From: Hybos culiciformis | Lineage: Eukaryota; Arthropoda; Insecta; Diptera; Hybotidae | Reading direction: 5' to 3' | Assembly: GCA_964007475.1 (NCBI GenBank) | Contig: OZ023274.1 | Span: 82,843,303 to 82,907,302, forward strand | Length of the DNA: 64,000 nucleotides | Part shown: in pieces, positions 63,793 to 64,000 of the stretch | Layout: every line of letters begins with the position of its first letter | How positions within the stretch are numbered: position 1 is the first letter of the stretch | Notes under the pieces: generated by a model | Seen by the model: only the letters and a program-made list of their open reading frames with translations | Told to the model about the DNA's origin: nothing | The model's database searches: none | Position numbers and translations under genes: made by a program

Positions 63793-64000
63793 CAGGGGTG
63801 CCCAAAGATCATGAAACGAATGGCCAAAATTTTACGAAAAATAAAAATACTGGCCGCAAAATAAAATACAATTTTTAATTGAATTTTTTTTAATTAAATT
63901 AATTATCTTTTACACTATAATTTAATTGAGTATTTGAATTTCTTAATTCATTTCTTAAATTGTTGTCAGTTAATCTGCTTCTATAAGAATTTTTTGTATA
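63793..64000 (+). mobile_element. Possible hAT terminus, cut by window end
   Basis: CAGGGGTGCCCAAAGATCAT followed by GGCCAAAATTTTACG and ACTGGCCGCAAAATAAA resembles the left end of hAT elements, many of which start CAGGGGTGCCCAA. The right end would lie outside the window, so the target duplication cannot be tested here. Confidence 0.55.

Overview
The window is AT-rich eukaryotic DNA from an insect, or at least an arthropod. Genes are split by GT-AG introns, proteins match insect families, and the spacers are full of long A/T runs and small transposon remnants. No species or order can be fixed from the sequence.

Layout. 407-8226 (+): an eight-exon SLC6/SNF-family transporter with an unusual first membrane helix. 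8665-13849: a young Ty3/Gypsy LTR retrotransposon whose LTRs differ at one base but whose gag-pol is broken in three places. 13925-16246 (-): a three-exon class II CPD photolyase. 17002-17494 (-): a small two-exon gene I do not recognise, head to head with 17568-18699 (+), the histone-fold subunit POLE3/CHRAC. 18841-19937 (-): a divergent nucleoside diphosphate kinase paralogue. 20886-27533 (-): a complete nine-exon APC/C subunit 2 (ANAPC2). 28019-28780 and 29270-30289: two hAT-type elements with visible 8-9 bp target duplications. 30615-32401 (-): the canonical nucleoside diphosphate kinase (awd/NME). 33800-33961 (+): a first coding exon with a signal-peptide-like segment. From 33962 to the window end there is about 30 kb with no coding exon I can support, probably the start of a very long first intron.

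The genes do not form one pathway. They include a membrane transporter, two DNA-maintenance genes (photolyase, POLE3), a cell-cycle ubiquitin ligase subunit and two nucleotide kinases flanking it. The two kinases share length (155 aa) and first-intron position, so they are local duplicates.

The most novel signal is repetitive: a composite element of about 1.13 kb made of a near-perfect hairpin of about 425 bp plus four to five tandem units of about 117 bp. It occurs twice in opposite orientation, at 24383-25515 inside an ANAPC2 intron and at 48001-49126. Several other small inverted-repeat elements were found by eye. No dedicated multi-gene novel system was seen.
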